A stretch of 64,000 nt of DNA from Liolophura sinensis (lineage: Eukaryota; Mollusca; Polyplacophora; Chitonida; Chitonidae): positions 30,473,979-30,537,978 of the forward strand of contig NC_088302.1 in assembly GCF_032854445.1 (NCBI RefSeq), written 5' to 3'. The translations under genes and the position numbers were made by a program. Each line of letters starts with the position of its first letter. Within the stretch, counting starts at the first letter, position 1. Under the pieces are notes generated by a model, which was not told the DNA's origin, searched no databases, and saw only the letters and a program-made list of their open reading frames with translations. This document shows positions 59,869 through 64,000 of this stretch, piece by piece.

Positions 59869-60138
59869 GAGGTACATGAATGAAAACGTAGCTATAAAAT
59901 TATTTCTTGTGCTTGAACTTGAGTTGTTCTTTATTCTGTTTCAGGCGGAGCGTGTCACGGATTTGACCTCTTTCCTTACAGTGTTCAGTCAGCACAGCTG
60001 CAAAACGTGACTGTATATAATGTGACCTGCATTAAAAAATATGTAAAGTATTCTGCGTCCGACAGAAAAGAAAGTAATTATTTCAACCTTATAGATTGGA
60101 TTTCGCGTTTCATTCTCTATTATACTCAGAATGTATGA
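54411..60138 (+). CDS. AGA: Aspartylglucosaminidase (N4-(beta-N-acetylglucosaminyl)-L-asparaginase), 8 exons
   Basis: Complete, 382 residues. Exons 54411-54537, 54821-54977, 55461-55573, 55864-55976, 56540-56742, 58902-59009, 59264-59397, 59945-60138; all GT..AG with matching phases. Hydrolyses the GlcNAc-Asn bond of glycoproteins in the lysosome; an N-terminal nucleophile hydrolase made as a precursor that cuts itself. A signal peptide-like [14 protein letters not shown] opens the protein. Key segments: [38 protein letters not shown], then [11 protein letters not shown], where D210/T211 is the self-cleavage bond and T211 the nucleophile; [11 protein letters not shown] and [13 protein letters not shown] line the pocket. 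C64/C70, C164/C180 and C322/C347 match three human disulfides; the fourth pair is absent. The C-terminus is 34 residues longer than human. The identification is secure. Confidence 0.98.
54821..54977 (+). CDS. AGA: AGA exon 2
   Basis: Codes [16 protein letters not shown] to [12 protein letters not shown] with C64 and C70; acceptor TTATTCAG, donor GTGAGC. Confidence 0.97.
55461..55573 (+). CDS. AGA: AGA exon 3
   Basis: Codes [17 protein letters not shown] to HTFLVGES; the Gly before it is completed across the junction, giving the conserved DG-T/S[10 protein letters not shown]. Confidence 0.97.
55864..55976 (+). CDS. AGA: AGA exon 4
   Basis: Codes [17 protein letters not shown] to NCQPNYRQ, with C164; acceptor TTGTTTCAG, donor GTAAAC. 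Confidence 0.96.
56540..56742 (+). CDS. AGA: AGA exon 5: alpha/beta linker and catalytic threonine
   Basis: Codes [17 protein letters not shown], a basic stretch [10 protein letters not shown], then [18 protein letters not shown] and [12 protein letters not shown]. Contains the self-processing D-T bond and C180. Confidence 0.98.
56743..58901 (+). other. AGA intron 5 (2.16 kb)
   Basis: The longest AGA intron. It holds a GC-richer 0.35-kb patch (57.76-58.12 kb) with a 120-codon minus frame that I cannot assign; otherwise nothing recognisable. Confidence 0.8.
58902..59009 (+). CDS. AGA: AGA exon 6: substrate-pocket loop
   Basis: Codes [20 protein letters not shown] to GDVMMRFLP, the most conserved segment of the beta subunit; donor GTAAGA. 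Confidence 0.98.
59264..59397 (+). CDS. AGA: AGA exon 7
   Basis: Codes [20 protein letters not shown] to [12 protein letters not shown]. The two positions that are disulfide-bonded Cys in human (286, 306) are Ala and Val here. Confidence 0.95.
59812..59866. repeat. (TA)n microsatellite in AGA intron 7
   Basis: About 55 bases of TA, ending about 78 bases before the exon 8 acceptor. Confidence 0.95.
59945..60138 (+). CDS. AGA: AGA exon 8: C-terminus with 34-residue extension
   Basis: Codes [14 protein letters not shown] and [13 protein letters not shown]; the human protein ends at the equivalent of VTCI. The remaining 34 residues (to FILYYTQNV) are in one open frame to TGA. Confidence 0.93.
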
Positions 60139-60143
60139 ATAAA
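60138..60143 (+). terminator. AGA: Poly(A) signal overlapping the AGA stop codon
   Basis: AATAAA begins on the last base of the TGA stop, implying a 3' UTR of only a few tens of bases if this signal is used. Confidence 0.55.
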
Positions 60144-60619
60144 ATTATAGCTTTTCCATTCAAGCATTGTGTTTTAATCTTACAATCAGATATTACGAAT
60201 GGAACAATGGTTGTGTGAAAGTACTGCGTGGGTCATTCAGGATGCTGTAAGTGTGAAAGGGGCCGGGGAAGGATGTGCTAAATATGGATCTTGTCTCGCC
60301 TTAAATAGATCGTTTCCATTCTTGAAAAATTACACAATTTTAATGGCTTTAATCAAGTCTATGACGTAGTGCGCATGCGTGGGGATGTTTTGCTGCAGGA
60401 CAATATAGGTTAAATATAATATATATTATATATAAATATAATAGGTTACAATATAGGTCTTGTTGCCAATCAGGGTGAGACAGTCATCGTAACTGTGACC
60501 ATCTGCCACTCTGTGAGCAAGATCGTTGAAACTGCCACCCTTGCAACATTTATTATATCAACAGTACATAGGGGGCGGAACGTGCAAGGGGAGAACCCAC
60601 GACCACAGGAGGCAGACAA
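60139..60619. other. Spacer after AGA
   Basis: AT-rich, with a TATA-rich patch near 60420; no gene seen. Confidence 0.5.
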
Positions 60620-60696
60620 GGATGGGTCTTGCGGGATCGGCGGTGGGTTTTGTGGGATCGGCGGTGGGTCTTGTGGGTCCGGCGGTGGGTCTGTGT
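60620..60696. repeat. 21-bp GC-rich minisatellite, 3-4 copies
   Basis: Unit GGGATCGGCGGTGGGTTTTG T, opening short Gly-rich/Pro-rich frames on both strands. Confidence 0.85.
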
Positions 60697-60806
60697 TGGG
60701 CATTGTGGAATAGGAAATGAGGCTCACTGTTTCCTGACGCCCCGAAGGGCGCAGGATTTTGTGTGACTGAGGTAAACAATCTAGGGCCACCATGCTTCAA
60801 TACATA

Positions 60807-61149
60807 TACCGGCCCAGCCAGCACAGTTGGTAGAGCGTCCGCTTCGGGAGCGGTAGATTCACTGTCAATCCTGTGTCGAGTCACACCGAAGACTTTAAAA
60901 GAGGAAGTTGCAGCTTCCTCGCTTGGCGTTCAGCATGAAGGGATGGTACAACCGTATCCGTATAATGGCTCGGGCGGGGCGACTTATTTTCCTTCGGTAA
61001 GTCGTCTCAGTAAAGCAGCACTAAATAAAAGGGCGGTGGAAATCCGTCCTGCAAGAAGGAGGCACATTACATCCGTTCTAAGGATTCTTTCGTTGTCGTA
61101 AGACTGAAAAATTGTTAAGTACGACGTTAAACCCCAAGCACTCACTTAC
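60807..61149 (+). repeat. SINE family B, full length with TSD
   Basis: tRNA-like head with CAGTTGGTAGAGCG (box A) and CGCTTCGGGAGCG (like a tRNA-Pro(CGG) anticodon arm); body GGCTCGGGCGGGGCGACTTA; tail TTAAGTACGACGTTAAACCC. Flanked by perfect 10-bp TCAATACATA at 60797-60806 and 61150-61159. Confidence 0.93.
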
Positions 61150-61329
61150 TCAATACATACACAGGGATCGCTTCGTTGGCCTATAATGATTTGTGGCATC
61201 GGGTCATACCAAAGACAAAATGGTACTTGTTTGTTGCCTGGCATGATGAGCAAGGAAACATGACTGGTTGGCCAGGTGTCAGTATAATGGTACTGACACA
61301 AATGGTCATGCATATAAACATCTAAGCTT

Positions 61330-61700
61330 GTCAGCGATGAAACTTCTGTTTTTGCCAGCGATGAAACTGGTATCCTTGTCAGCGATGACACTGGTATCCT
61401 TTTCAGTGATGAAACTGGTGCCCTTGTCAGCGATGAAGCTGGTATCCTTGTCAGCGATGAAACTGGTATCCTTGTAAGCGATGAAACTTGTGTCCTTGTC
61501 AGCAATGAAACCGATGTCCTTTTCAGCGATGAAACTGGTGTCCTTGTCAGCGATGAAACTGGTGTCCTTGCCAGTGATGAAACTAATTTCCTTGTCAGTG
61601 ACGAGACTGGTATCTTTGTCCACGATGAAACCGGTGTCCTTATCAGCGATGAAATTGGTATCCTGTCAGCGATGAAACCAGAGATGAAACTGGCACCATT
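61330..61700. repeat. 24-bp minisatellite, ~15 copies
   Basis: Unit GTCAGCGATGAAACTGGTAT plus CCTT. The period is eight codons, so long frames stay open on both strands (reading SSLTRTPV or FIADKDTS repeats); no start, splice or neighbour supports translation. Confidence 0.95.
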
Positions 61701-62129
61701 GCTAGCCGTGAAACTGGTAAATTGGTATCCTTGTAAAACGGACATACATCAAGTCAATTGGTATTTTTGTCAGCGATGAACTTGGTACTGTACCATCTTA
61801 TTAGCAGGTACAGAAAACTTGGCGATGAGTTGTTTGTGGACGAAACGAACACAAACGATATGCCAACATATACCTCATGCTGTACACTTCAGAGAGTATA
61901 CACTTGGCACAGACCGATATCTTCAGATTGCACAGTGCTCAGAATTGACGACAATGGTTTTTGACTGCTGCGTGCATGGGTAATAACTGGTTAGAATTTT
62001 TTTATACGTAGGCAGGAACGTAATACCCTGGTATGTGATTTTGATGACCTCTATCGATATGCGTGACCTTGAGCTAGCGTCGATTGAGAATGCGAGTATT
62101 AAAGGCTGTGTACGACACATGTGGGTGCA
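61701..62129. other. Downstream flank of the minus-strand gene
   Basis: No AATAAA on the minus strand is evident here, so the transcript end is not located. Nothing else recognised. Confidence 0.4.
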
Positions 62130-62266
62130 TCAGTAGGTGATGGCCAGTTGTCTCACTTTCTTCCCAGCTTTTCTCATCTCTTGTCGGTAAGTGTTGTAGT
62201 TGATGCAGTGGGGCTGAGTCCGTCGTTCAACATCATATTCAATGGCCATCTTCTCGTCATCGATGA
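62130..62266 (-). CDS. Terminal exon of unidentified gene
   Basis: 44 codons plus TGA after a good polypyrimidine-AG acceptor; codes IDDEKMAIEYDVERRTQPHC and RQEMRKAGKKVRQLAITY. Coding look and splice site agree. Confidence 0.65.
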
Positions 62267-64000
62267 CTGATTAAAGTGACAAGAAAAAAAATGAAAAAGG
62301 TATAATGAGATTAATTCCAGAGATTTCGTATATTACTAAATGTTAAAGAGCGTGTCTGTGTTATTTGTTATCCAAGCAACAGTATGTTAAGTGTGTATAG
62401 AATCCCATATGCAGGGGAAGTAGTGTACCGGCGATGCAGGGCGGAAATCTGGATACCAATTGATGACCGTTCACGCATGTAAGGCTAAGTCGACTCCTTT
62501 TCCATAAACACCACACAGAAACATACAAGGTTAGGAGGAAAATGGGTTATCTGTAGTTACTTTAAAATTATGGCGCAGTAATGCCACACTGAATCCTCAC
62601 CTCCTTACTACTACATGTTTTCCATGCCAGCTCTTAATGGACTTATTCCCTTTGTATTAAATAACGACATCACACCTCAGTGCACCGGTGAGATTATCGT
62701 TTCACTTGTGCTAGTATTCCAGGTATTATGCGCTGGGAAAACGCCCTAACATACCACGTACAGAAATAGCCCAATCTTTCACCTAGCCATTTTTTAACCG
62801 GGACATTTCCCTTTATGCGTTAGTAGGTAAATGCTGTCAATTACACTCCAATCGACGAAATGGTCAACAGTTTATGTACGGACTATTGTGCCAATCTAGT
62901 GAGGTAAAACGAGTTTAAAACATGCCGTTACTTGACAGTCAGGGAAACAAGGTGGGGCAATTAGCATTAGGTCTAATCGATCACCAATCGATTGAGGCGA
63001 ATCATGCTGTTAAACAGACAGCTTTATGATTGTCGTCACGTTTAGCCGTCCTCGTGTGGCGCGTTACTATGTTCGTACCTTCCTTAGGAGGTTGGAGTTG
63101 AAAAGCAGTTCTTCATAGTTGTTTGTGATTTATCCAGCTTAGGGAAGTGTTCTTCACCATGGTCTGTGTATAATTATCTGGCTTAGTGCTCAGGGTTTTC
63201 TTTACTGTAGCCTGCTTGTACTTACCTGGATTAGTGCTGAAGGTATTCTTCACTGTGGTCTGTGTGTACTTATCTGGATTAGTGATGAGAGTGTTTTTTA
63301 CCGTGGTCTTTGTGTACTTATCTGACTTAGTGGTGAGGGTGTTTTCGCCGTGGTTTGTGTGTACTTATCTGGCCTAGTGCTGAAGGTGTTCTTCACTGTG
63401 GTCTGTGAGTATTTATCTGGATTAGTGGTGATGGTGTTCTTCACTGTGGTCTGTGAGTATTTATCTGGATTAGTGGTGATGGTGTTCTTCACTGTGGTCT
63501 GTGTGTATTTCTCTGGCTTAGTGATGTTTGTGTTCTTCACTCTGGTCTGTGTGTACTTATCTGGCTTAGGGTGAGGGTGTTCTTCACTGTGGTCTGTGTG
63601 TACTTATCTTGCTAAGTGATGGTTTGTGTTCTTCACTGTGGTCTGTGTGTACTTATCTTGCTTAGTAGTGAGGGTTCTCTTTACTGTGGTCTGTGTGTAC
63701 TTATCTGTCTTAGCGGAGGTGGTGTTCTTCACTGTGGTCTGTGTGTACTTATCTGGCTTAGAAGTGAGGGTGTTCTTCACTGTGGTCAGTATGAACGTAT
63801 CTGGCTAAGTGGTGATGGTGTTCTTCACTGAGGTCTGTGTGTACTTATCTGGATTAGTGGTGATGGTGTTCTTCACTTCTGTGTGCTTACCTTGCTTGGT
63901 GGGGAGAGTGTTTTTCACAGTGGTCTGTGCATTCCTTAGTTCTCCATACACTCGGAAGGTTTCGAGTTGGGTGAGGAGATTGTTGGGGACAGGAGGCGGG
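62130..64000 (-). CDS. Unidentified gene, last two exons (partial)
   Basis: Exons 63891-64000 (5' part outside the window) and 62130-62266. The first ends AAGCAAG/GTAAGC after one base of a codon; the second starts after TTTAATCAG with two bases, and together they make GTC (Val), so the phases fit. The joined C-terminus is 81 residues: PNNLLTQLETFRVYGELRN, QTTVKNTLPTKQV, IDDEKMAIEYDVERRTQ, PHCINYNTYRQEMRKAGKK, VRQLAITY, stop. It is rich in charged and polar residues, probably helical, with one Cys and no membrane segment. I do not recognise the family. The 1.6-kb intron carries a 48-bp minisatellite derived from the exon end. Confidence 0.6.
62267..63109 (-). other. 3' half of intron of the unidentified gene
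   Basis: Unique-looking intron DNA between the minisatellite and the terminal exon; no repeats or frames of note. Confidence 0.5.
63110..63890. repeat. 48-bp minisatellite spanning a donor-site motif, ~16 copies
   Basis: On the minus strand each unit reads CACAGACCACAGTGAAGAAC, ACCATCACCACTAATCCAG and ATAAGTA. This matches the last ~31 bases of exon 63891-64000 plus the first bases of the intron (CACAGACCACTGTGAAAAAC ... AAGCAAG/GTAAGCAC). Most units have AT where the real donor has GT; one at about 63224 has a perfect CAG/GTAAGT. The period is 16 codons. Confidence 0.92.
63891..64000 (-). CDS. Penultimate exon of unidentified gene (5' end beyond window)
   Basis: 36 codons from PPPVPNNLLTQLETF to NAQTTVKNTLPTKQ, donor CAAG/GTAAGC. 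Reading on past the donor stays open for two repeat units and then meets a TAG near 63806. Confidence 0.55.

Noticed and set aside
60811-60885. tRNA-like sequence with recognisable A and B boxes
   Set aside because: It is the head of a SINE, lacks a paired acceptor stem and is followed by the family B body; only the 54.1-kb gene is a real tRNA.
61146-61745. 199-codon minus frame with SSLTRTPV repeats
   Set aside because: Comes from the 24-bp minisatellite; no start context, splice site or unique domain.
1-64000. LTR retroelements or other virus-like genes
   Set aside because: I looked for reverse transcriptase, integrase, capsid or envelope-like frames and paired long terminal repeats and saw none.

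Overview
This is animal nuclear DNA: AT-rich, with intron-split genes, a eukaryotic tRNA gene, tRNA-derived SINEs, MITEs and many minisatellites. The SINE tail (TTGAGTACGGCGTAAAACAC... then AAAT repeats) and the sparse gene layout suggest a lophotrochozoan, most likely a mollusc. That assignment is inference; no taxon-specific gene proves it.

Four protein-coding loci can be supported. (1) Minus strand, 16.6-36.7 kb: a complete four-exon GRXCR1-type gene (glutaredoxin domain plus cysteine-rich C-terminus), with a 13.7-kb first intron loaded with minisatellites. (2) Plus strand, 48.7-52.8 kb: a DUF229 protein of the alkaline-phosphatase/sulfatase fold, type II membrane topology, with a one-base frame break in its first coding exon. 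(3) Plus strand, 54.4-60.1 kb: a complete eight-exon aspartylglucosaminidase (AGA), a lysosomal enzyme. A perfect CLEAR-type palindrome GTCACGTGAC and a one-base variant lie just upstream of its ATG. (4) Minus strand, 62.1 kb to the window end: the last two exons of an unidentified gene, whose intron holds a 48-bp minisatellite that appears to have been copied out of the exon/donor boundary. A tRNA-Glu(UUC) gene lies between genes 2 and 3.

Layout: 1-15.7 kb is gene-free, with an 86-bp satellite-like array at 3.7-5.7 kb, SINEs (one nested inside another), a 95-bp TA microsatellite and MITE relics. 16.6-36.7 kb is GRXCR1. 36.7-48.6 kb is intergenic, with SINEs, a 430-bp MITE with 48-bp inverted ends, and two weak coding-like fragments (one resembling a MyD88-type death domain). 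48.6-64 kb is the gene-dense part.

The repeats form a system of their own: three SINE families (A, B, C) that share a 3' tail, implying one LINE partner; a six-copy ~215-bp MITE family concentrated in and around GRXCR1; and eight minisatellites, several with higher-order structure. I saw no LTR element, virus-like gene or CRISPR array. The genes do not form an obvious pathway; AGA is the only one whose flanking DNA shows a readable regulatory signal.
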